From: CAWAND01 sp963727915
Lineage (GTDB): Bacteria > Chloroflexota > Anaerolineae > Anaerolineales > E44-bin32
Length of the DNA stretch: 64,000 bases
Direction of reading: 5' to 3'
Assembly (NCBI GenBank): GCA_963727915.1
Contig: CAVSID010000004.1
Span: 1 to 64,000 of the forward strand
The notes under the pieces were generated by a model, which saw nothing but the letters and a program-made list of their open reading frames with translations, had not been told where the DNA came from and did not search any database. The position numbers were made by a program, and so were the translations under genes. Position 1 is the first letter of the stretch; the number at the start of each line of letters is the position of its first letter. Of the stretch, positions 56,675 to 64,000 are shown piece after piece.

Positions 56675-57577
56675 CTAGTGGTTGCCGAACGGCTTGGACG
56701 GCAACGATTTCAAGTACAACCATACGGCGGTGACTTCATCGTCCGTCATGTCGGCGAAGTTCTGCACTGGCATGAAGGCGTCGATCTTATCGCCGCCGGG
56801 CTTGACCCCGGTTCGCACCGCGGTAGCGAAGTCCGCTTCCGACCAACCGACCAGTTCGCCACCCGGGGTCAGGTTGGCTGCAGGGACCGTCCCAGGAGGG
56901 GCGCCGGCGATGGGCCCACCGGAAAACGTGGGGCCATGGCAACCTGCGCATGTGGTGGCCAAGTAGGCGCCGTATTCAGCCGTTGGACCGGCCTGCGGAG
57001 CGCGTCGGCCGAGGTGCGCTGTGGTCGATCAGCTCGGCCGGCATCAGCTCCAGCTGCCCTTGCAGGTAGAGAACGCGCGCTATGCGGGCCGATGTTCGGT
57101 TCAGGATGCTCGGCATCAACCGGGGGCACGGAGCGAATGTAGGCGATGATGTCTGCCAGGTCCTGATCGCTCATGTGCGTGAACTCCTGGGCCGGCATGA
57201 AGTAGACCGACTTGCCTTCCGGATCCACGCCATGTCTCGAGCACATTGAAGAAGTCTGCATCGGAAAACTCGGCTCCCACTCCCCCCTTGCCAGAGGTCA
57301 GGTTGGCGGAGTAGAGCGTGCCGAAGGCCGGGTCGCTGATGAGGACCCTTCCCGCCAGGTCTGGGCCATGGCATTCGGTGCAGCCGCGGATGATCGCCAG
57401 GTGGCGGCCGTGATCGACGGCGGCGCTATCCGTCGGCAGGTCGACAGTGCTTGGGGTCACATCATAGGTCTTGTTGAAACGAACACTCGATAGGATATAG
57501 ACGGCTGCGACGGCCAGAATGATCACACCGACCACTACACCAAGAACTATTCCTACCCATTTCAGGGCCTTTCTCAT
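56675..57577 (-). pseudogene. Diheme cytochrome c with two frameshifts
   Basis: ATG 57577 (MRKALKWVGIVLGVVVGVII) is an anchor helix, and the first haem site CTECH is in GCTECHGPDLAG. The frame shifts near 57245 to HGVDPEGKSVYFMPAQEFTH, and again near 57000 to ATTCAGCHGPTFSGGP with the second haem site, ending at 56675. Axial Met in FMPAQEF and AFMPVQNF. Both haem motifs are intact, so function may persist if the shifts are sequence errors. Confidence 0.7.
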
Positions 57578-57940
57578 TGCTTCCATTCCTCCCATTTAGA
57601 ATGCAGGCTCGAAGGACAACCCGGACTTGGGGTGACCGTCCCCAGATGCGCCTTGTCGCTCAGACTTCCAGCAGAAATCGGCAATGGTTTTGACCAGGTT
57701 GTTCAGGGGCAATCTCGCGCAACAGAATCGATTGCGCGCTCGACGCTTATCCTAGCCAGCACCACCTCCTTCCCTCTGCCGTCCCACATCTTCGGTCTGC
57801 CTGTTCAACGCCTGTCGAAAATGCATGTATGGTGAAAGCAGCTGCGACCGTCCGCCACGCTATCATCTCTTCAAGGGCCTCCGCTGAGAGGCATGTGAAG
57901 CGTCGCCGGCTCATTGGGCGGATCCCCGCCCCGCTAGCGT
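57578..57940. other. Intergenic stretch before the PlsY remnant
   Basis: About 360 bases; no gene or repeat recognised. Confidence 0.45.
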
Positions 57941-57944
57941 GCGG

Positions 57945-58290
57945 GGCTTCGGGGACAGTCCTTGCTTGCCGTATTGGTCGCCTTTCCGTTCAGATCATTC
58001 CCATGCGCGGTTCTGGTATCCCGTGCAATGGCGGGTGTCGACATTCGCACCCTGGGCGACGGCAACATGGGCGCACGCAACACCACCCGATGCCTCGGGT
58101 GGCGGGCAGGCATTATGGTGGCAATCCTCGATTTCGGCAAGGGGCACATCGCGGTTGCGCTGGCTCGCAATCTTCGGGGGGAGATCCCAATCTGCAACTC
58201 TTCAGCGGGATCGCTACTGTCTTCGGCCACGATTTTCCGCCTTGGGTGCCTTTAGCCGGCTTGCTGTTCGTCTCAATTGGGATGAAGTGG
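57945..58290 (+). pseudogene. PlsY-like acyltransferase remnant
   Basis: One frame encodes GVDIRTLGDGNMGARNTTRC then LGWRAGIMVAILDFGKGHIA, the glycerol-phosphate-binding signature of PlsY (GDGNMGARN and the second DFGKG motif). Another frame continues ATVFGHDFPPWVPLAGLLFV, again PlsY-like (GHxFP). N-terminal and later membrane helices are only partly present. At least one shift and missing C-terminal parts make it a remnant. PlsY makes 1-acyl-glycerol-3-phosphate from acyl-phosphate. Confidence 0.65.
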
Positions 58291-58886
58291 TGGCTTGATT
58301 TGCCGCGCTGGCCGGCCAATCTCCGACGCACCCGGAAAACTACGCCCAGCTGCCGATATACCAATGCAGGCATACTCGCCGGGCGGCCTCTTCCATGCCC
58401 GGGATTCCCCGCCAAGCCCCATATGTGAAAAATGTCACATGACACATGAGGCATATGACCTTCATCACTGCCCGGACGCCTGCGTACCCTTATGATGAAA
58501 TGTGAGTCAGCTACAGTTGATGTCTCTCTGGTCAGGGCATCGATACCGGGGACGCCTCTACGGGGCGAGGAAATCCGCTCACAGCTCGGCCACTGATTCC
58601 CCTGACAATGAGATTCCTACCTGACCAGTTGGATAGGGAGATGGCAGCCCACCTGCCATCTCCTGCTTTTTAGGCTCTGAGCTCTGATCACCCAGCGCAA
58701 GACAGCGCGCACCGACTAGGGTCTCGTTCTGAGCATTGGAACGATTAGGCCGCACGCTGCCTCGAGTCACCATGCTGATGAAGTGATGGGGTGAATTCCT
58801 CGCCCGGCCCGGTCGCTCCCCGGATTTGACGTCAGAGACGGGCCGAGCACTGGGTTTTGGCGATGCGGGGCGGACAGTCGAAACGC
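58291..58886. other. Intergenic stretch with a bidirectional terminator
   Basis: About 600 bases. It contains a strong stem-loop with T-run (58637-58671) and short open frames without character. Convergent to the sensor kinase gene at 58887. Confidence 0.5.
58637..58671 (+). terminator. Rho-independent terminator
   Basis: Perfect 11-bp stem GGAGATGGCAG / CTGCCATCTCC, loop CCCAC, followed by TGCTTTTT. The best terminator in the window. Confidence 0.8.
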
Positions 58887-60251
58887 TCAGGCTATCTGGG
58901 GAATTTCGAACCAGAACAAGGCACCCCCGCCGTCACTGTTTTCCACCCCGATCCGGCCATCGTGGGCTTCCACAATCGACTTGGCGATCGCCAGGCCAAG
59001 GCCCGAACCCCCTCGGTCCCTGCTTCGGGCAGCATCCGAACGGTAGAACCGCTCGAAGACACGCGGGCAGATCCTCTTGCGCGATGCCCGATCCCGAGTT
59101 CGCGAACCTCAAAGCGCACAACGCCCGGAAGGACGCGAACTCCGATGTTGACTACACCCGACTGCGGTGTGTGCCGGATAGCGTTGTCGAGCAGGTTGTC
59201 CAGAACCTGGGTCAGTCGGTCCGGATCGGCCTGAATCCGCTGCAAGTGGTGCGCCACATCCAGCGCCAGCTTCACGCTCTGCTGGGCGGCAGCTGCTTGG
59301 TGTTGGGCGACCACCTTCTCGACAAGCTCGCCAGGCAGCGTCGGACCCAAGCTCAGAGGTAAGTCTCCAGCTTCCGCTCGCGAGAGCAGGCGCAGGTCTT
59401 CGACCAGCCGGCTCAGCCGCTCGGCCTCTTCGTGGATCAGTCGCAGGTTTTCTGAACTGGCCGGGAGCACGCCTTCGCTCAAGGCTTCGGCATGGCCCAG
59501 GATCAAGGTCAGCGGCGTTCGCAGTTCATGCGCCACGTCGGCCGTCAACTGGCGGCGGAGATCCCGAGCCTGGGCCAGATCGCGGCTCATGCGGTTGAAC
59601 AATTCAGCCAGCTCGCCAATCTCGTCGTGCGAACGGACTGCTACCTCGTGTCCCAGGTCCCCTGAGGCGACCGCTCGTGTGGCATCTGTCAATTCCTGAA
59701 CCGGTCTGGTCAGCGCCCGTGTGAGCAGGATCCCGAGCACCAGGGCGAGCCCGGTCGCCGCCAGTGTGGCGACGACAGCGCCAAGTTGACCTGCCGCAGG
59801 AAATCCTGCCCCGCCGTCGGCAGGGAGGCGAACGACGGCCGCCCCTCGAGCAAGGTGCCAACCTGCTGGCCGTTGACGTCGATGGGAATGCCGGCCTCAG
59901 CACATCGGAAGGGACGTGCGCGCCAGACCGGGAACCCGGCCCCGGGCCGCACGACAACACCCGCCTGGTCTGCCACGGCCAAGAAGTCGTTCGGGCCGGG
60001 GCCATGCATCTGCCCCATCATCGAATCGCCGCCGCTGCGTCCAGGCACATAGCGATCGACGCCTTGCCAGCTGGAGGTCTGAGCGTAGTAGTCACTGAGC
60101 TGGCTGACAAGCTCCTGGCGATTTTGGCGGAAGACGAAGTGGCCGAATTCGTTGGTCGTCGCCTGCCGTGCCAGCAGAGACCGTCAAACCTGTGCCCGGT
60201 CAGGCTGACGATCAGGAACGCCAAAACCAACTTGATCCCCAGCGATCTCAC
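58887..60251 (-). pseudogene. BaeS-like sensor histidine kinase with several frameshifts
   Basis: GTG 60251 overlaps the regulator stop (GTGA). The first helix (LGIKLVLAFLIVSLTG) is followed, after a shift, by an extracytoplasmic sensor part (TTNEFGHFVFRQNRQELVSQ; FLAVADQAGVVV). After a further shift near 59740 come HAMP (LTDATRAVASGDLGHEVAVR), the HisKA box LTADVAHELRTPLTLILGHA and HATPase with DNLLDNAIRHTP. The G-box lies in other frames near 59100-58900 (SGSGI; GGGALFWFEIP-type end). The full length is about 450 residues. At least three shifts are needed; the paired regulator shows as many. Confidence 0.7.
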
Positions 60252-60945
60252 CTGGTGGTCTCCCGGGCAAAACGATAGCCCACTCCGTAGACCGTCTCGA
60301 CGTAGATGGGCTTGAGCACTGTCCGGCTCGATCTTGCCTCGCAGGTTCTTGACATGGACGTCGATCGTCCGCTCATAGCCTTCGTAGGCCGTGCCTTGCA
60401 CCCGATCGAGCAATTCGAGTCGGCTGAATACACGGCCGGGTGCAGACATCAGCGCCGCCAACAAATCGAACTCCGACGGGGTCAGATCCACCGCACGCCC
60501 ATTCGACATCCACCATGTGCCCACCCCGGTCGAGGGTGATGCCCCGCACACGCAGCACCTCCGGCTCGGGCGCAGTCATCCCCGAACGGCGAAGGACAGC
60601 CGCGGATTCGGGCGGTCAACTCGCGCGGGCTGAAGGGTTTGGTGATGTAGTCGTCGGCACCGAACTCCAGCCCAAGCACCTTGTCCGTTTCTTCTACGCG
60701 CGCCGTCAGCAAGATGATGGGCGTTTCACGCTCTTGGCGGTGCTGGCGCATGAAGGCGTGCCCGTCCATCTCAGGCATCATCAGGTCCAGCACGATCAAG
60801 ATCGGGCTTTTCATGGCGCGCCGACGAAGAGCGCTTCCCGCCCATCGGCCGCGGTCACTACCCGGAAGTTTTCCTGTTCCAGGTAGTCCTTCAGCAGATG
60901 CAGGATGCGCTCTTCGTCGTCGACAACCAGGATCGTCTTGGCCAT
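60248..60945 (-). pseudogene. OmpR-family response regulator with several frameshifts
   Basis: ATG 60945 starts MAKTILVVDDEERILHLLKD then YLEQENFRVVTAADGREALF, a receiver with the acidic pair. It shifts near 60815 to LIVLDLMMPEMDGHAFM (phospho-Asp in VLDLMMP) and ADDYITKPFSPRELTARI, then shifts to VLRVRGITLDRGGHMV. A later frame holds the winged helix LTPSEFDLLAALMSAPGRVF then YERTIDVHVKNLRGKIE, and it ends GYRFARETTR in a final frame at 60248. Four to five shifts in 700 bases. Its stop overlaps the kinase start, so the pair is one operon. Confidence 0.7.
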
Positions 60946-61000
60946 CTCAGATTCCAGCTTCGAACCGCTGGCCGGGATGGGCTGACCGCCGGTCATGAGC

Positions 61001-61335
61001 CTACTTGGACTTTTCCTTGGGCTCGGCGATCTTCCTGCGGTGCCGGGATTACGCTGCTGGGCGATGGCCACGATCAACAGCCCAAGCAGCATGATCGGGA
61101 ACACCCACATGCCAAAACTGGTCAGGGCGTAGAACCAACCCTGGCCCATAGGCCATCGGGGCGTGGAAACCACCCATCATGCCCGGGCCCATCTGGCCGC
61201 GGAAACCTTCAATGCCCCGCCCGACGCCGTAGCCCATCGGTGCGGCAAACGCCTGGCCGCAAAGCGTGCCGCGGCCGTAAGGGCGAACAGGAGAACCAGC
61301 ACGATCGTAGAAACGGTAATGGTCCTGTTGGACAC
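61001..61335 (-). pseudogene. Small secreted/membrane protein upstream of the two-component pair, frameshifted
   Basis: GTG 61335 is favoured over the in-frame ATG 61347, since GGAGG lies five bases before it. First helix TITVSTIVLVLLFALTA; a Gly/Met-rich centre in another frame (GPGMMGGFHAPMAYGPG); a second helix FGMWVFPIMLLGLLIVAIAQ in a third frame; basic tail ending AEPKEKSK at 61001. Roughly 110 residues. Small Met/Gly-rich membrane proteins with this layout often sit beside OmpR-type systems that sense metals or envelope stress. Confidence 0.5.
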
Positions 61336-61451
61336 TTCAACCTCCATGGCTGAAATTCGATACTTGCGATCCGACTGTCTTGCAGGATAACCCAATCCCA
61401 TGAAGGGATTGTGAAGATTGCGTTCAAACTTCGTGGGTCACGGGTCAAGAA

Positions 61452-61482
61452 ACGGGCCGGTTCCTTGGAGGAACCGGCCCGT
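61452..61482 (-). terminator. Hairpin after the DUF2680-like gene
   Basis: Perfect 13-bp stem ACGGGCCGGTTCC / GGAACCGGCCCGT with a 5-base loop, about 20 bases past the end of the DUF2680-like gene on the minus strand. No T-run; strength uncertain. Confidence 0.55.
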
Positions 61483-61503
61483 GTGAACCGCTTCGGATAG
61501 GGT

Positions 61504-62016
61504 TCAGCGGCGGCCGAAGCCTTGCCCGCCTGCCATCGGACGGGCCCTGCATGCCGCCCGGCGCATTGCCCATGGTTCCTTGGAAGCCGAAACCGGGCCC
61601 TGCTTCAAGATGCGACGACATCGCGTCCGCCTGCTCTTGGGTGATGGCGCCGTCGGCCAGAGCCTGGTCGATCATCGCCTGATGGGCATCCGTGATCGCC
61701 GACTGCAGGTCATCGAGCGGACACGCTCTGCTGGATGGCCAACTCGACCCAGGTTGTACCGCTGTCCCGGGCGGCCTGAATCTCGCTTGTCGACAAGTTC
61801 AGGACCTTGGCCAACGCGTTGTCCAGGATGTCCTCGTAATCGCTCAGGATCCCCAATCCGGGGTGCGCCGTCCGTCCAGCCCGCTCTGGGTCCCGCCTGG
61901 CAATCGCCGCTGCAGGTCTGGGCGTCGCCGCTCCAAGCCTGGGCAGTCCCCACACCGAGGATCGCCAGATAGCCTACGGCTGCTGCCACTGCCACGCCTA
62001 CAAACACCTTCTTCAT
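61504..62016 (-). pseudogene. DUF2680-like secreted helical protein with frameshifts
   Basis: ATG 62016 starts MKKVFVGVAVAAAVGYLAIL, a signal cut at AQAWSG. The frame shifts (near 61905) to AHPGLGILSDYEDILDNALA and LNLSTSEIQAARDSGTTWVE, then (near 61710) to ITDAHQAMIDQALADGAITQ and EQADAMSSHLEAGPGFGFQG, with a Gly-rich end near 61504. Repeated ITxEQAD and STSEIQAARD helices match DUF2680-like proteins, found near BaeS/CpxP-type systems and perhaps acting as periplasmic stress sensors. Confidence 0.6.
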
Positions 62017-62139
62017 TCTATTGCCTCCGGGTCTTTGGTTGCCGGCTCGGAGACCGGCTCGAGTTTGACCTCAAGCCTAGCCGCGTCTCGTTCAGGGACT
62101 GTGAAGGCATTGTGTGGGACCTGAGTGTCTGCTCCTTCC

Positions 62140-63400
62140 TCAGCCAGCGGTTGGCGCCGCCGAAGGTTGCGGCGCTGTCAGCGGGGGCCGGAGACGGCCA
62201 AGGCATGCCCCCAGCCGGCGAATGCCTTCGCTAATCCGCTCTGGCTTGGCGTTCGAGAAGTTCAGGCGCATGAAACGGCGCCCATCCTCGGCCTGGGCGA
62301 AGAAGGCGGATCCGGGAACGAATGCCACCTTCTCCTTGAGGGCTTCGGCCAGGACTGACTGGCTGTCCATGCCTTCTGGAAGCTCGGCCCACAAGAACAA
62401 ACCGCCTTGCGGCGATGACCATGAAACCTCGGGAGGCATGTAGCTGTCCAGCGCCCCAAGCATCGCGTCTCGGCGCTCCCGGTACACTCCTCGAAGCAGC
62501 TGAATGTGCTCGTCGAGAAAGCCACCGCGTCCGACTTCGAAGGCGATCATTTGCACCAGCGTGCTTGTGTGCAGGTCGGCACCTTGTTTGAGCTGGTTCA
62601 ACCGGCCCAAGACTTGGCGCGGGGCGATGACCCAGGCCAGGCGCAAACCCGGCGCCAACGTCTTGGAAAACGTGCTCATGTAGATCACATTCGGCTGTCC
62701 GTCGTCCGATGCCGCCAGCTCGGCGTCCAAGGCGTACAACGGCGGCAGGTGCTCGCCCTCGTAGCGAAGCTGCCCGTAGGGATCGTCCTCTACGATGGGA
62801 ACGCCGTAGGCCCGCGCCAAACGGACCAGGGTCATTCGCCGTTCCAGGGCAAGCGTCACTCCCGCCGGATTCTGGAAATTGGGCAGGACGTACATGAAAC
62901 TCGGGCCGCGCTTGAGGAGCCCTTCCAAGGACTCGGTCGTCATGCCATCATCGTCCAAGGGAACGTTGAGGAAAGACGCCTGGTAGACGCCGAAAGCTTG
63001 GAGGGCTCCCAGGTAGGTCGGCGCCCCTACGACGACTTGGTCGCCCGGATCGATCAGCAGTTTTCCCACCAGATCCAGCGCCTGTTGGGAGCCAGTCGTT
63101 ATCAAGATATCGTCAGCCTCGGCGCGTATTCCGTAGCGCGTGACATGCCGCCCGATCATCTGGCGCAGCTCGGGCCAGCCTTCCGTCGTGGAGTACTGCG
63201 AGCGCGATTTCCCCCCGCTCTTCGAGCACGCGGCAGGTTGCTTCTCTAAATCGTTCTCGGGGAAAGAGTTCAGGCGCAGGCATGCCTCCGGCGAACGATA
63301 TGATTTCTGGTTGTTGGGTGAGCTTGAGGAGTTCTCTGATGACGGACGACTGCATGCCCGCCACGCGCGAAGCGTACAGATCTTCCCAGGCTGTTGTCAT
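62140..63400 (-). pseudogene. PLP-dependent aminotransferase (LysN/2-aminoadipate type) with one frameshift
   Basis: ATG 63400 behind AGGAGG starts MTTAWEDLYASRVAGMQSSV with IISFAGGMPAPELFP (the G-G-x-P motif of class I/II MocR-related transaminases). A shift near 63195 leads to MIGRHVTRYGIRAEADDILI and the main domain: TTGSQQALDLVGKLL, NFQNPAGVTL (ring-binding Asn), DDPYGQLRYEGE (Asp that binds the PLP nitrogen) and MSTFSKTLAPGLRLAW (Schiff-base Lys). It ends at 62140. Family members act on 2-aminoadipate, aromatic or branched amino acids. Total about 420 residues, typical. Probably functional if the shift is an error. Confidence 0.8.
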
Positions 63401-63724
63401 GGCACCTCCTGTTTCCTGAACTCTAGCCGGTCTGAATGCCCTTGGCGAGTGCCCTTTGTCCCGATCGCCAGGCTGATATTTGTCTTCACAATCGCACGGG
63501 CCGGGAATGCAAGTTGTCTGCTCTGCTTGTTACATTCTTCACTAACTCAGTACAGAAAGGCTCTCTAAACTGAAAGCGAGCTCATCCCAGGTGTGGAGCG
63601 CGGCGGCTTTTCTGGAACGAGTTGCGCTCTGCACACTGCCCCCGCTGCCAACTCCGCGCACAACGCGTCGGTCGACTGGCCGTGAGAGCCGAGCGTCCGG
63701 CCGGCGACAGGAGGCGAGTTCCGG

Positions 63725-64000
63725 ATGTACGATGTTGTGGTCGTCGGCGCGGGTCCGGCCGGTCTGGCTGCAGCCCACGTTTGCATGCACTGGGGATTAG
63801 ACACGCTCCTGATCAGCGAGTACCTTGGCGGCCGGACCAACTTCCATTTGAAGCTCCCATTTCTCGAATCGGATGACTTCATCGGGGGCAGCAGCCTCGC
63901 CATGCAGCTCCGCGAGCAGATCAAACTCCTCGACTGCCCGCACCTTCCTGGCCGGGTGGACATGGTCACCCTCACCGAGAGTGGGATCCGCCTCCAAGGC
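63725..64000 (+). CDS. FAD/NAD(P)-binding oxidoreductase, 5' part
   Basis: ATG 63725 opens MYDVVVVGAGPAGLAAAHVC, a dinucleotide-binding GxGxxG motif, then MHWGLDTLLISEYLGGRTNF. It resembles thioredoxin reductase-like and glucose-inhibited-division-like flavoproteins. The window ends inside the gene after about 92 codons. Upstream GGAGGCGAGTTCC is a good ribosome site. Divergent from the aminotransferase. Confidence 0.75.
   Translation, partial: MYDVVVVGAGPAGLAAAHVCMHWGLDTLLISEYLGGRTNFHLKLPFLESDDFIGGSSLAMQLREQIKLLDCPHLPGRVDMVTLTESGIRLQG

Overview
The window looks like one end of a high-GC bacterial chromosome contig, most likely from a Chloroflexota (Anaerolineae-like) lineage. This is inferred from the many lipoproteins with Ser/Thr/Pro-rich linkers and WD40 or TolB-like propellers, a PA14/NBR1-Ig surface protein, a membrane Ser/Thr kinase, NarX-like and BaeS-like sensor kinases, CPBP proteases and many small membrane proteins of unknown function. 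No rRNA gene and no complete tRNA gene was seen.

Layout. 0-2.7 kb: two WD40 lipoproteins (the second broken) and a gene fragment. 2.76-23.5 kb: an accessory zone punctuated by a direct repeat of up to about 300 bp that ends in a tRNA-like T-arm, acceptor strand and mostly CCA. Three well-preserved copies (2.76, 12.25, 23.25 kb), one 5'-truncated copy (7.62 kb) and one decayed copy (9.92 kb) all lie on the + strand. They separate cargo blocks: an atypical response regulator with a propeller/NlpC-P60 secreted protein and a lipoprotein; toxin-antitoxin modules (an antitoxin/PIN pair, MntA/HepT, AbrB/PIN and orphan antitoxins); and an ArsR-controlled metalloid and redox island.

The ArsR island has two arms. 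Leftward: ArsR, FmdE-like protein, TauE/SafE permease, small thioredoxin, ACR3 arsenite pump and an Fe-S protein. Rightward: a BASS/ACR3-like transporter, a permease tail, a second small thioredoxin, OsmC and a second TauE/SafE permease. Four copies of the inverted repeat ATATTC-N8-GAATAT lie around arsR and upstream of both arms, so one regulator probably controls the whole island.

23.6-42 kb: CPBP proteases, a lipid-anchored serine hydrolase, a run of small membrane proteins, a LysE exporter and a VOC protein, then a TetR-regulated MacB-type ABC export operon. 42-54 kb: an AP2-domain protein, the PA14/NBR1 surface protein, a lipoprotein, a Ser/Thr kinase, a NarL/NarX-type two-component system whose sensor has two tandem membrane modules, and a BNR-repeat protein. 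54-58 kb: three tandem diheme cytochromes c in different states of decay. 58-62 kb: an OmpR/BaeS-type two-component pair with two small secreted or membrane proteins. 62-64 kb: a PLP aminotransferase and the start of a flavoprotein.

A caution for the whole annotation: more than twenty genes are interrupted by one-base shifts or in-frame stops, often at short homopolymer runs, while long genes such as the MacB operon and the PA14 protein are intact. Either the assembly carries residual indel errors or many genes are decaying. Broken genes are described as the single gene they appear to derive from.
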